Of a DNA stretch of 64,000 nucleotides, positions 36,401 to 43,339 are shown in pieces (the stretch's first letter is position 1; the number at the start of each line of letters is the position of its first letter). Origin of the DNA: Bacteroidales bacterium. GTDB lineage: Bacteria; Bacteroidota; Bacteroidia; Bacteroidales; FEN-979. The position numbers and the translations under genes are program-made. The stretch lies in contig JADGPR010000005.1 of assembly GCA_017882335.1 (NCBI GenBank), forward strand, positions 23,580-87,579. The letters run 5' to 3'. The notes under the pieces are model-generated. The model had not been told where the DNA came from and made no database searches. It saw only the letters and a program-made list of their open reading frames with translations.

Positions 36401-36694
36401 GTAATCTGCTTTCAGTTTCAGACGGAATATAACAGCCTTGATGTATTGCGGATCGTTCTTCTCCTTTTTGGCCTGGTCGTAGATTTTATTAACAATCACA
36501 AGGGCGGATTTCGGAAGGCCCAGGTTTGATAATGAATCGACTTTTTTCCATTGACGATCGTAATAGCTGGCGAGCTGGCGAGTTGGTGAGTTGGCGAGTT
36601 GATGTGTCAGGGGTGATGAGTTTTGGGTTTGAGCGAAAAGTGAAAGGCTGGTGAAAAAAAGCACAAAGCCCAGAATGAAAGGTTTTGTTTTCAT
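30443..36694 (-). CDS. Alpha-2-macroglobulin-like protein without thioester motif
   Basis: The ATG at 36694 (MKTKPFILGFVLFFTSLSLF) opens with a signal peptide and gives about 2083 residues. A long N-terminal helical region is followed by MG2-type domains (FFTDRGIYRPGQIIYFKGIL), a bait-like segment with PPPPPPTASLDG and the A2M core (FFYPSLVTDSAGNLDVKFTL). The helical thioester domain has DEPAYPNADNIFRSFYANS where thioester-containing relatives have a CxEQ motif, so covalent trapping is not expected. Such proteins may protect the envelope from proteases. Two repeat tracts lie inside the frame: LTHQLANSPTRQL just after the signal peptide and TNYELRITNG near residue 1960. Confidence 0.9.
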   Translation of the reverse strand: MKTKPFILGFVLFFTSLSLFAQTQNSSPLTHQLANSPTRQLASYYDRQWKKVDSLSNLGLPKSALVIVNKIYDQAKKEKNDPQYIKAVIFRLKLKADYREEAVTASIREIRTEIKQSREPARQILNSILAEIYQTYYQNNRYRFQDRTQVLNKTSDSIQTWDLKTLTRKTVRTYLLSLQNPVLLQSLPIGNFEELMIKPESQGKKAAKMTGENKTGYRPTLYDFLCWRALDYFSGNESPDKVSAEPFSLDQTSYFRQVHEFAAMKLELPLDSSSFLAYALKIYHDLATFHSNDKDPRALIDEEIHRFEFLKDNSIINGKDSLCLDALKKLEQTHMASPYSTDITYSIASFLKEHGSQYSPGESQKYKWNLKEAFDYCTHAIDRFPQSTGANNCKLLAGEIEKPALQVQTEYAVVPLKPSLALIEFRNVKTLYFRLVKTDSEVNQEKTMNSSREELVSYYTGLAFQNNWSLDLPNDGDFQSHRMEILIPELAVGFYILIASSDPEFKDAGQVITWAPFFSTQISYISQRNEKSEEEFYILDRETGIPLKNFVAEVFHKDYNLKIKKWENQKLGEYVTDENGHFSLPAVPQNLSYNNVFLRLRMKDDLFITGNYYQYPVNEINEKTTLKTFFFTDRGIYRPGQIIYFKGILLEKKGDNLSIKPGLQTTTVFTDVNSQKIAEQTFTSNEFGSFNGSFVIPQGLLPGTMTISNGSGSATISVEEYKRPTFEVSFVPVEGNYRLNDSVTLTGKAVAYAGNNIDGAAVKYRVVRSARFPFRERGWWFPMPSIPETEIMQGVLKTTGDGSFNVKFKAVPDLSINKSSKPVFDYVIFADVTDINGETQSANESVSVGYISLLVGMDVPEKLDPARDTLFHLTATNLNGRKTPTTVTVSIQRLRQPDRFFVLRQWAKPEFVGMTEKDFHSTFPNNVYADENIIAKWPVEQDILKKEINTATDSLFRFSQIASRSADGQWRMADGAVLPQGTYLLTLKAKDPYEEEVEQKATFVIYNPSSTTVPVPEIDWFLPVKTSGEPGEKAKFLVGSRAENVNVLYEIQLHDTLFSRQWLKLSNNQVLVEIPILEKFRGNFSVNFVFIRYNRSFQHSEWVYVPYTNKKLDIKFETFRNKLYPGQQEEWKIRITDAAKKGVKAEYLTAMYDASLDVFAPNSWSFSVLHDYYSSLPWEVSGGFRTSSGLYYPLNYTSGEYFFPTYEELNWFGFGLVGGGRYREYGGARMQMAKSAGFIAPMIAADAVSKDETIPPPPPPTASLDGRSGETNKAAPKVEKQAGVQIRRDFRETVFFYPSLVTDSAGNLDVKFTLPESLTKWKILGFAYTKQLDYGFTEKEILTHKDLMVFPNSPRFVRQGDTLVFSAKVVNLSERALTGEVMLELSDALTQKTVNLVISANQTQVFSLPAGQSSAFQWSLAIPHDPSLSVLQYRITAKAGNFSDGEEKAFPVLTNRMLVTETLPLPVRGKGSFDFKFDKLLNSSTGKTLKNYKLTLEFASNPAWYAIQALSALDEPAYPNADNIFRSFYANSIASFIANSNPKIKKVFESWKNVTPDALLSNLEKNQQLKSAMLQETPWVLEAKDESQRKQRLAMLFDLNTLSGRLDQNLKKLQKMQLSSGGWPWFDGMSENRYITQDIITGLGHMDHLGIKNIREDKDTWNMLNKAIACLDGELVKDYNDIKKYYPAKMDENHLGTTQIQYLYARSYYLSDIPLKANGDTKTAFQYFQQQAERYWLQNDLYCQGMIGLALNRLGNKTVPAAILKSLSEKALHSPEMGMYWATQGGYEWYQAPVETQALLIEAYEEIIADPKPVDEMKVWLLKQKQTQDWKTGRATAEACYALLLRGTDLLAEDPGVKINLGNEVIDPQKLTDTKVEAGTGYFQINSDGKEIRPEMGNVTITRTNEGVAWGALYWQYFEDLDKITPHATPLKLEKKIFIERVTPTGKVLQPITNYELRITNGQTHLGESLKVGDKIIVRIILTVDRNLEFVHMKDMRASAFEPLTSEQLSGYRYQDGLGYYQSISDVSNNFFFDYLPKGTWVFEYPLMVNAAGEYSNGITTVQCMYAPEFGAHSEGIRVKVRR
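30812..30843. repeat. ATTCGTA 7-bp repeat inside the macroglobulin coding frame
   Basis: Four units of ATTCGTA are translated in frame as TNYELRITNG in the C-terminal part of the macroglobulin. It is an example of a dispersed repeat tolerated in a coding region. Confidence 0.75.
36563..36602. repeat. GGCGAGTT 8-bp repeat inside the macroglobulin coding frame
   Basis: GGCGAGCT/GGTGAGTT/GGCGAGTT units are translated as HQLANSPTRQLAS just after the signal peptide. The same peptide-like strings appear wherever this repeat is open in that frame. Confidence 0.75.
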
Positions 36695-36918
36695 GGGGAA
36701 GGGAGTTTGATATGCAATAATAAGAGAAACGGCTGAGGTAAGCAAAGATTGTACTATTTAGCTATGCTGCTATTGAAGAACCGAAAAATTCTTTGTGTTT
36801 ATCTTAATTATTAAAGATTAACCATAAAGCAGTGCAAAAAAATTTGGGTATTTCCGTATTACCTTTTTGAATATTCCCGATTAAGTAGAAATTAACATGT
36901 CAATCAACCAAAAAAAAG

Positions 36919-37363
36919 TTCTCGCAGATTTTACGCAAATTTTCGCAGAAAGATGTATACAGAAAACCAACTTTCTTACCTTATTAGAGGCGCTGCCTTC
37001 AAGGTTCATAGCACGTTAGGCCCGGGATTATTGGAATCAGTTTATGAAACTGCTTTGGAATTTGAACTGAAGGCTTTGAATCTTGAGGTCAAATCACAGA
37101 TTGGAATATCAATGCATTATCAGAATATCCTATTTGATGTGGGTTACAGATTGGATTTGTTGATTGAAAATAAAGTGATCGTTGAGATCAAATCGGTTGA
37201 TTTGTTGATTGATATTCATCACAAACAATTACTGACATATATGAAACTCATGGATAAAAAGTTGGGATTGTTGATAAATTTCAATTCAACTTCGCTTAGC
37301 AAGTCAATTGTCAGAATTGTTAACAATCTCTGATCTGCGAAAATCAGCGTATATCTGCGAGAA
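36919..37363. mobile_element. Putative compact element: GxxExxY gene between about 30-bp inverted repeats
   Basis: The left end (36919-36950) begins TTCTCGCAGAT and ends TTTTCGCAGAA; the right end (37334-37363) is its inverted partner, beginning TCTGCGAAAAT and ending TCTGCGAGAA. By hand alignment about 27 of 30 positions pair, with one gap. The only contents are the GxxExxY coding sequence, whose ATG is 2 bases after the left repeat and whose TGA touches the right repeat. More copies of the repeat, without the gene, are at 37418-37461, 45371-45505 and 49690-49752. No target-site duplication was established. The mobile nature is inferred. Confidence 0.55.
36953..37333 (+). CDS. GxxExxY protein (PD-(D/E)XK nuclease superfamily)
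   Basis: This 126-residue protein has the defining GxxExxY motif (GPGLLESVYE) and GAAFKVHSTLG near the N-terminus. The PD-(D/E)XK-type core GYRLDLLIENKVIVEIKSV keeps the Asp and the ExK pair expected of an active nuclease, followed by HHKQLLTYMKLMDKKLGLLINF. Members are abundant in Bacteroidota and other environmental phyla and their role is unknown. The coding sequence exactly fills the space between the inverted repeats that flank it. A homing or repeat-maintaining nuclease is a plausible but untested idea. Confidence 0.9.
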   Translation: MYTENQLSYLIRGAAFKVHSTLGPGLLESVYETALEFELKALNLEVKSQIGISMHYQNILFDVGYRLDLLIENKVIVEIKSVDLLIDIHHKQLLTYMKLMDKKLGLLINFNSTSLSKSIVRIVNNL

Positions 37364-37417
37364 ATTCTTCTTATAAAAAAAGAGTAATCATATTAAGGTC
37401 AATTGTCAACAACCAAT

Positions 37418-37461
37418 AATCTGCGTAAATCAGCGAGAAATCAGCGAAAATCTGCGAGAAA
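37418..37461. repeat. CTGCG-family repeat, extra right-end copy
   Basis: AATCTGCGTAAATCAGCGAG, then AAATCAGCGAAAATCTGCGA, in the same orientation as the right repeat of the neighbouring GxxExxY element and 55 bases beyond it. This may be a second end or a remnant of another copy. Confidence 0.7.
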
Positions 37462-37470
37462 TATTAAAAG

Positions 37471-38286
37471 TTATTTCGATGGGCCAATCAGGGAAGTTAC
37501 CGGGTTTGCCAATCCTTTGTAATCGGTCAGTTCAAGTTTTACCGAACCTACGATGACCGCGGATTTTGCCAGGACAGGGATCCGGTTCAGATCGTCGGAT
37601 ATCCAGACATCCATCGGGTAAGGCTGGCTGAAGACATTTCCTGTTGCCACCTTTGGTTTAAATTTCAGGCAGCGAAACTTACCCAGGTTGGTTATTACTT
37701 CTTCGCGCCCGGCAAATTCGATAAGGGAGACATACACAGAATCGTCGAGCAAAAAATTCACGGGAAAACGATCGCCTACCTTGAGGTTGGAAAAATCAAG
37801 CGCCCGGCAATAATAGAAAGCGGAAAGGACATCATGGGTGCCGGTTTTCATTTTTTTATTGGCCTTATGGCTGGAAAAGTTACCGGAATATTGGTTGAAC
37901 CTTACTTCGTCATTCACCGCGTAACCCCCTTCATTCGTATTACGGATAAAAGACCAGGGCACAAGGTATTCTTCATCCATGTATGATTCGAACCGGTCGT
38001 TGACCTTAAAAAATAAGTTAAATGCACCCTTCGATTTTCCTTCGCCGATGATGTGATAGGTGCTCCGCCCGTCGATTTTCTTATCCTCGAATTTAACCTC
38101 GAGTGTAGCCACGCCGGCCGTGACTTTTCCCGTAACAAAAGAATCGTAATAGGCCCTGAATTTCAGCTTCTCACCGCGGATGAATGCCCCGTTCCGGACC
38201 GGTATCAATGACTGGGCGCTGACAATGAAAAATGAAAAATGAAAAATGAAAAATGATAGAAACAGGAACCGGGAAACAGTCTTCAT
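37471..38286 (-). CDS. DUF3108 family exported protein
   Basis: This 271-residue protein has a signal peptide (SFFIFHFSFFIVSAQS) followed by a beta-rich DUF3108 region: GEKLKFRAYYDSFVTGKVTAG, YHIIGEGKSKGAFNLFFKVND, FESYMDEEYLVPWSF, GTHDVLSAFYYCRALDF and PMDVWISDDLNRIPVLAKS. DUF3108 proteins are periplasmic or outer-membrane-associated, of unknown function, and often near envelope genes. The hydrophobic core of the signal peptide is encoded by the GAAAAAT repeat at 38224-38256. The start lies just 2 bases after the stop of leuS, so the two genes may be co-transcribed. Confidence 0.88.
   Translation of the reverse strand: MKTVSRFLFLSFFIFHFSFFIVSAQSLIPVRNGAFIRGEKLKFRAYYDSFVTGKVTAGVATLEVKFEDKKIDGRSTYHIIGEGKSKGAFNLFFKVNDRFESYMDEEYLVPWSFIRNTNEGGYAVNDEVRFNQYSGNFSSHKANKKMKTGTHDVLSAFYYCRALDFSNLKVGDRFPVNFLLDDSVYVSLIEFAGREEVITNLGKFRCLKFKPKVATGNVFSQPYPMDVWISDDLNRIPVLAKSAVIVGSVKLELTDYKGLANPVTSLIGPSK
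38224..38256. repeat. GAAAAAT 7-bp repeat encoding a signal peptide core
   Basis: Four to five GAAAAAT units, read on the minus strand as TTCATTTTTCATT..., are translated as SFFIFHFSFFIV, the hydrophobic core of the DUF3108 signal peptide. A 7-base period cycles through all frames, so it yields a hydrophobic Phe/Ile/His string. Confidence 0.8.
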
Positions 38287-38288
38287 TG

Positions 38289-41102
38289 TTAAATTACGAT
38301 ATTGATTATTTTTTGGGGTACTACGATGATCTTCCCTGGAGGCTTACCCTGTAACCATTTTTCAGTTTCCGGGGCCTTCAATACAGCCTGTTCGATCTCG
38401 GGAACGGTCAGGGTAAGCGAAAGTTCAAGCTGGAATCGCATCTTCCCATTAAACGAAACCGGATAATGAAAAGTATTCTCAGCAGTAAATTCTTCATTGA
38501 ATATGGGGAAAGAAGAATATGTTATGGTGCCGGCATGTCCGAAATTTTCCCACAACTCCTCTGCCATGTGCGGGGCATACGGTGCGATCAGGATCACAAG
38601 AGGTTCAAGGATTGCCTGCTTGTTGCATTTAAGCTCTGAGAGCTCATTCACACAGATCATAAAATTGGAAACTGCAGTATTGAACGAAAACCGCTCGATG
38701 TCATCCTGGATTTTTTTTATGGTCTTATGCAGGATCTTCAATTCTTCTTTTGTCGGTTTTTTATCGGTCACCGAAAATTCATTTTCCCGGTCGTGGTACA
38801 ACCTCCAGAACTTTTTGATAAAACGGGAAACGCCTTCGATGCCATTGGTGTCCCAGGGCTTTGACTGTTCCAGCGGACCGAGGAACATCTCATAAAGCCG
38901 CAGTGTATCTGCGCCGTAACGCGTTATGAGGTCATCAGGGTTGACCACATTGTGAAGCGATTTCGACATTTTTTCCACTTCCATGCCGCAGACATATTTT
39001 CCTTCTTCAAGAAGAAATTCTGCATCCAAAAGATCAGGACGCCAGGCTTTAAAAGCATCCAGGTCGAGCACATCATTTTCCACGATGTTCACATCCACAT
39101 GCATTTCTGTTGCTTCATAATCTTTTTTCAGATTATAAGAGACAAAGGTATTGGTGTTTTTGATCCGGTAAACAAGGCTCGACCTGCCCTGGATCATCCC
39201 CTGGTTGATGAGTTTTTTATACGGCTCATCCTTACATACCAGCCCTATATCGAAAAGGAACTTATTCCAGAATCTCGAATAAACAAGATGGCCGGTTGCA
39301 TGTTCAGCGCCGCCGAGGTAAAGATCCACATCCTGCCAGTATTGATTGGCTTCTTTTGAGAAATATTCGTTGTCGTTGCGCGGATCCATGTAGCGCAGGT
39401 AATACCCGCTCGATCCTGCAAAGCCCGGCATGGTGCTTGTTTCGTAAGAATATCCTTCCTTCGTCTTCCAGTTTTTGGCACGGGCCAGGGGCGGCTCTCC
39501 GGTTTCCGTCGGAAGGTATTTGTCCACTTCCGGAAGCAAAAGAGGAAGTTCGGATTCATCCAGTACATAGGGAATCCCATCTTTGTAATAAACCGGGAAA
39601 GGTTCGCCCCAATAGCGCTGGCGGCTGAAGATGGCATCACGGAGACGGAAATTCACTGTTCCTTTGCCGATCTTCATCTCTTCCACTTTGCGAATTACAG
39701 TGGAAACAGCTTCTTTCACCTTCATTCCATTGATGAATTCCGAATTCACCAGGATCCCGTCTTTGGCATCATAGGAGCTTTCGGAAATATCCCCACCCGA
39801 AACCACTTCCACGATCGGCAGGTTGAAATGCTTTGCAAAATCATAATCCCGGCTGTCGTGTGCCGGAACAGCCATGATGGCGCCGGTTCCATACCCGGCC
39901 AGGACATAATCGGCAACCCATACCGGGATTTTTTTTCCGTTCAGGGGATTCAGACAATAAGCGCCGGTAAATTCCCCGGTAACTTTTTTCACTTCCGACA
40001 TCCGTTCACGTTCCGAACGGTTCTTTGCCCACTGGAGATATTTTGCTACAGCGGAAATCCGGTCTGGTGTGGCAATGATTTTGGCAAGCTCATGTTCGGG
40101 AGCGATGACCATGAAGGTTGCACCAAAAATTGTATCGGGACGTGTCGTGAAAATATCCAGTTTGTAATTTGTATTCTTGATGGGGAAAGCAATCTCGGCG
40201 CCTTCCGAACGCCCGATCCAGTTCTTCTGGATCTCTTTTAAGGATTCCGAAAAGTCGATCCGGTCGAGCCCGTCAAGCAGGCGTTGCGCGTAAGCGGTGA
40301 TGCGCAGGAACCATTGCCGCATGAGTTTGCGTTCAACAGGATAACCTCCGCGGACGGAAAAGCCCTCTTTAACCTCATCGTTGGCAAGTACCGTCCCCAG
40401 TTCCGGACACCAGTTTACCATGGCATCGTTCTGGTAAGCCAGCCGATAATTCATCAGGATCTCCTGTTGCTCTTTTTCCGGGAAGGATTTCCATTCCGAA
40501 GCAGAAAAAACCCCGTCCCAGTTTTCACCAAGAGCAGGAAATTTGTTCCGGACACCTTTGTTCCAGTCGGCGGTCATAGCCGCATGAACCGGGGCATTGC
40601 CGGAGGATTCAAAAACCCGGATGAGTTCAGTTACAGGTTCTGCTTTCTGTGTTTCCAGGTTATACCAATGGCTGAAGAGTTGAATGAACGTCCATTGTGT
40701 CCATTTGTAATATCCCGGGTCGCAGGTCTTGACTTCCCGGTCCCAGTCGTACGAAAAACCGATCTTGTCCATCTGTTCACGGTACCGGGCAACATTTATT
40801 TCGGTGGTAACGGCAGGATGAGTTCCGGTTTGAATGGCGTATTGTTCGGCCGGCAGCCCGAAAGCATCAAATCCCATCGGATGCAGGACATTGTACCCCT
40901 TCAGCCGTTTGTACCGCGAATAAATATCGGAAGCAATATATCCCAATGGATGGCCTACGTGCAGTCCTGCCCCGGAAGGATAAGGGAACATGTCGAGGAC
41001 ATAGAATTTCGGTTTTGAAGGATCGGTCTCCGCCCTGAATGTTTTATTCTTCATCCAGTAATCCTGCCATTTTTTCTCTATCTGACCGAAGTTGTACTCC
41101 AT
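38289..41102 (-). CDS. leuS: Leucine-tRNA ligase
   Basis: The ATG at 41102 ([20 protein letters not shown]) is chosen because an in-frame start at 41195 would prepend a translated GGCGAGTT repeat ([12 protein letters not shown]). The product is about 937 residues. The class I HIGH-like motif is in [19 protein letters not shown], the CP1 editing domain follows, and the second signature is KMSKS in [17 protein letters not shown]. The enzyme charges tRNA-Leu with leucine. Length and motif order are normal for Bacteroidota. Confidence 0.97.
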   Translation of the reverse strand: MEYNFGQIEKKWQDYWMKNKTFRAETDPSKPKFYVLDMFPYPSGAGLHVGHPLGYIASDIYSRYKRLKGYNVLHPMGFDAFGLPAEQYAIQTGTHPAVTTEINVARYREQMDKIGFSYDWDREVKTCDPGYYKWTQWTFIQLFSHWYNLETQKAEPVTELIRVFESSGNAPVHAAMTADWNKGVRNKFPALGENWDGVFSASEWKSFPEKEQQEILMNYRLAYQNDAMVNWCPELGTVLANDEVKEGFSVRGGYPVERKLMRQWFLRITAYAQRLLDGLDRIDFSESLKEIQKNWIGRSEGAEIAFPIKNTNYKLDIFTTRPDTIFGATFMVIAPEHELAKIIATPDRISAVAKYLQWAKNRSERERMSEVKKVTGEFTGAYCLNPLNGKKIPVWVADYVLAGYGTGAIMAVPAHDSRDYDFAKHFNLPIVEVVSGGDISESSYDAKDGILVNSEFINGMKVKEAVSTVIRKVEEMKIGKGTVNFRLRDAIFSRQRYWGEPFPVYYKDGIPYVLDESELPLLLPEVDKYLPTETGEPPLARAKNWKTKEGYSYETSTMPGFAGSSGYYLRYMDPRNDNEYFSKEANQYWQDVDLYLGGAEHATGHLVYSRFWNKFLFDIGLVCKDEPYKKLINQGMIQGRSSLVYRIKNTNTFVSYNLKKDYEATEMHVDVNIVENDVLDLDAFKAWRPDLLDAEFLLEEGKYVCGMEVEKMSKSLHNVVNPDDLITRYGADTLRLYEMFLGPLEQSKPWDTNGIEGVSRFIKKFWRLYHDRENEFSVTDKKPTKEELKILHKTIKKIQDDIERFSFNTAVSNFMICVNELSELKCNKQAILEPLVILIAPYAPHMAEELWENFGHAGTITYSSFPIFNEEFTAENTFHYPVSFNGKMRFQLELSLTLTVPEIEQAVLKAPETEKWLQGKPPGKIIVVPQKIINIVI

Positions 41103-41104
41103 TT

Positions 41105-41298
41105 TCTCAAGTTGGCGAGTTGGTGAACTGGCGAGTTGGCGAGTTAAAAAATTCAGCAGGCCAACAGCAATTTTCTGCGAAGTTAGGGAAAACAAAAGAA
41201 ATGCAGGAATTTAGAATGCAGGAAATCAGAATGCAGGAATTCAAAATGCAGATAATGCGGGAATGCGGGAAAGCAGAATGCGGGAATTATGCATTCAG
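41105..41298. repeat. Repeat cluster between leuS and blaI-like genes
   Basis: GGCGAGTT/GGTGAACT units (41113-41148) are followed by GAATGCAGGAATTCAAAATGC-type units (41197-41296). The 338-base gap 41103-41440 holds these repeats, a short palindrome ACCGC-GTA-GCGGT (41321-41333) and the operator region listed next. No gene was seen in it. Confidence 0.7.
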
Positions 41299-41359
41299 GG
41301 ATGATATAAGAACAAATGAAACCGCGTAGCGGTGACATTATTCTATGGATTGTGATAAA

Positions 41360-41418
41360 AACTACAATAATTAGTTTAATAACTATAAAAAATAGTTGAC
41401 AAACTAAAAAAGATAGTT
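41360..41418. promoter_or_regulatory. Three phased BlaI/MecI-type operators
   Basis: Three 17-base sites fit AACTA-N7-TAGTT exactly: 41360-41376, 41381-41397 and 41402-41418. Their centres (41368, 41389, 41410) are 21 bases apart, two helical turns, so bound dimers would line up on one DNA face. BlaI/MecI repressors bind ACTA/TAGT-type dyads. The sites cover the promoter of the regulator gene that follows, implying autoregulation. Confidence 0.85.
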
Positions 41419-41425
41419 ATATTTG
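41396..41425 (+). promoter_or_regulatory. Bacteroidota-type promoter of the blaI-blaR1-like operon
   Basis: A -33 TTG (41396-41398) and a -7 TATATTTG (41418-41425) are separated by 19 bases, matching the phylum consensus TTTG-N19-TAnnTTTG. Operators 2 and 3 overlap the -33 and -7 elements. The start codon follows 15 bases after the -7 box, so the leader is very short. Confidence 0.8.
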
Positions 41426-41440
41426 TAAAAAATTTCAGAA

Positions 41441-41812
41441 ATGAACAAGATTACAGTCAAAGAAGAAGAAATCATGAATTTCTTCTGGGAGAAAGGAGAC
41501 CTGTTTGTGAAGCAAATCCTTGAATTCTATACCGAACCAAAACCACACTACAATACGGTCTCCACGATGGTCAGGGCATTGGAAGAAAAAGGATTTCTTG
41601 GTTATCATTCCTTTGGAAATACATACCAATACTATCCTCTCATTTCAAAGGAAGAATACAACAGAAAAAATCTCCGGAACATGGTTAAAAAGCACTTTGG
41701 GAATTCATACAAACGGGTAGTATCCACACTCATTGAAGAAGAAGATTTATCGCTGGAAGAACTCAAGGAACTGATCCGGGAAATTGAAAAAAACCGTAAA
41801 ACCCAGAAATAA
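41441..41812 (+). CDS. BlaI/MecI/CopY family transcriptional repressor
   Basis: This 123-residue winged-helix protein has the BlaI layout: helix-turn-helix with EEEIMNFFWEKGDLFVKQIL, HYNTVSTMVRALEEKGFLGY and wing YHSFGNTYQYYPLISKEEY, then a C-terminal dimerisation helix (RVVSTLIEEEDLSLEELKEL). It probably represses its own operon through the three AACTA-N7-TAGTT sites upstream. Its stop overlaps the next start (TAATG), which indicates translational coupling to the BlaR1-like protein. Confidence 0.95.
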   Translation: MNKITVKEEEIMNFFWEKGDLFVKQILEFYTEPKPHYNTVSTMVRALEEKGFLGYHSFGNTYQYYPLISKEEYNRKNLRNMVKKHFGNSYKRVVSTLIEEEDLSLEELKELIREIEKNRKTQK

Positions 41813-43233
41813 TGGATGCTTTCATCTTCTTTACCCTGAAATCCTCGCTTTGCCTTTCGGCAGGTTATCTCTTATATTACCTGCTACTCAGGCGTGAGAC
41901 GTTTCACCGAATTAAACGGTTTATTATCCTCGGAATCATCTTCATTTCTATAATTGTTCCGATAATAAAACTGAACGTAGATCCAATCGGGATGAATTCA
42001 CCGGTTCAAAAATTGGAATCAACCATTATCAATAATGCTCCCGTGATCATTTCGGAACAAAAACCAGAACAACTCCTGCGTCAGCAGCAGGAAAGCAAAC
42101 CTATCAACTTCCTCGCGATGATATACCTGGCCGGTGCATCCATCCAGGTGATCCTTATATTGATCTCTTTGGGAAGGATCCTTCTACTCCTCCTGAAAGC
42201 AAAAAAAATGAAATACCAGGGCATCCGGCTTGCCCTGACCCCCTCAGAAGAAGTTCCTTTCTGTTTCGGCAGGAGAATCATCATATCGGAAAAAGATTTC
42301 AGGGAAAACAGCAAAGAGGTGATCCTACATGAACAAACACACCTGAAGCAAGGCCATAGCCTGGACCTGCTCATTTCGGAATTCTATCTTGTCATGACCT
42401 GGTATAATCCTTTCTCTTGGCTGATCCGGCATGAACTGAAACAAAACCATGAATTTGAAGCCGATCGTAATGTGCTGCGCCAGGGTGTTGATGAATCGGA
42501 TTATCAGTTGTTACTGGTAAGAACGGTTGCAGGAGAGCCCCTTTATCATTTGGCCAATCAATTCAATCAAAGTAATATTAAAACCCGTATAACCATGATG
42601 AACAAGAGAAAATCAAATCCGCGGGCCATTTTGAAAGCCCTGTTGTTTCTTCCGCTTATTGCGCTTATGGTGCAGGTTTTTGCCCAGAAGGAAATAAAAC
42701 CGGCTGTTGCAACCCCAAACGATCATCCGAATGGAAAATACCTTGTATTGACAACAAATCAGTTAAAATTGCTGGGCTTCGACGTGAACTCAACCGGGCT
42801 GTTCTATAAAAATCAGCGCATAGACAAACCTGGCAGACAAACTCGCTGCTTGTATTTTACGCATAAAACCTATAGTGCAAGCATGATATTAAAACCGGGT
42901 GAAAAGATCGCCGGTCATTCCGCCACGGATCAAATCCTGAAAAAACAAGCCACGACAAACTTTGACTTTTATCCCATGGTTGTTACCGGGATTAATGGGT
43001 GGTGGACTCTTCTCAATATCCCGAAAGAAGATCTCCCGAAGGACCTGTTACCCGTCCAGATCAACATGGCTGATCTGAAAATGCTGAACAGAACCGACAC
43101 CCTTGTCTTCTGGTTCAATCCTACGGAATCTTTGAGAAAGACCTTGGCTCCCATTGTTAAGGTTGATGATTATTTGCAGGTTTGCCCCCCGGACGCTCGT
43201 AATGATGCTATGAAAGGGAAACAGGTGAAATAG
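41812..43233 (+). CDS. BlaR1-like M56 membrane metallopeptidase/sensor
   Basis: This 473-residue protein has four N-terminal and central membrane helices and a cytoplasmic zinc-protease motif HEQTH (VILHEQTHLKQGHSLDLL), with downstream EFEAD providing a further metal ligand. A helix (ILKALLFLPLIALMVQVFAQ) leads to a C-terminal periplasmic domain of about 190 residues. That domain lacks the penicillin-binding SxxK serine site of true BlaR1 and does not resemble a TonB domain, so the inducer is unlikely to be a beta-lactam. Family knowledge: ligand binding activates the protease, which removes BlaI-type repressor. The C-domain (VLTTNQLKLLGFDVNSTGLF) is not one I recognise. Confidence 0.9.
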   Translation: MDAFIFFTLKSSLCLSAGYLLYYLLLRRETFHRIKRFIILGIIFISIIVPIIKLNVDPIGMNSPVQKLESTIINNAPVIISEQKPEQLLRQQQESKPINFLAMIYLAGASIQVILILISLGRILLLLLKAKKMKYQGIRLALTPSEEVPFCFGRRIIISEKDFRENSKEVILHEQTHLKQGHSLDLLISEFYLVMTWYNPFSWLIRHELKQNHEFEADRNVLRQGVDESDYQLLLVRTVAGEPLYHLANQFNQSNIKTRITMMNKRKSNPRAILKALLFLPLIALMVQVFAQKEIKPAVATPNDHPNGKYLVLTTNQLKLLGFDVNSTGLFYKNQRIDKPGRQTRCLYFTHKTYSASMILKPGEKIAGHSATDQILKKQATTNFDFYPMVVTGINGWWTLLNIPKEDLPKDLLPVQINMADLKMLNRTDTLVFWFNPTESLRKTLAPIVKVDDYLQVCPPDARNDAMKGKQVK

Positions 43234-43275
43234 AGGTCTGAGATCGGAGGTCAGAGGTCGGAAGCCGGAGGTCAT
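43231..43275. repeat. GAGGTCA/GAGGTCG 7-bp repeat
   Basis: GAGGTCTGAGATCGGAGGTC, then AGAGGTCGGAAGCCGGAGGT, in 7-base register. It overlaps the stop of the BlaR1-like gene and precedes ftsX. Confidence 0.65.
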
Positions 43276-43339
43276 TTCACGGGTGATCCGGCTTCACAAT
43301 CAAAAATTTCCATTAATTTCGCTTTTTCATTTTAGTATC

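Noticed and set aside
36919..37461. CRISPR-like CTGCG repeats
   Set aside because: The repeats are inverted, irregular and flank a gene; spacing is not regular and no cas genes are present.
41103..41195. Extended LeuS start
   Set aside because: The added residues ([12 protein letters not shown]) are translated GGCGAGTT repeat; LeuS proteins begin at MEYNFG-like sequence.
41812..43233. Beta-lactam sensor BlaR1 proper
   Set aside because: The C-terminal domain has no SxxK penicillin-binding serine motif, so antibiotic sensing is not supported.
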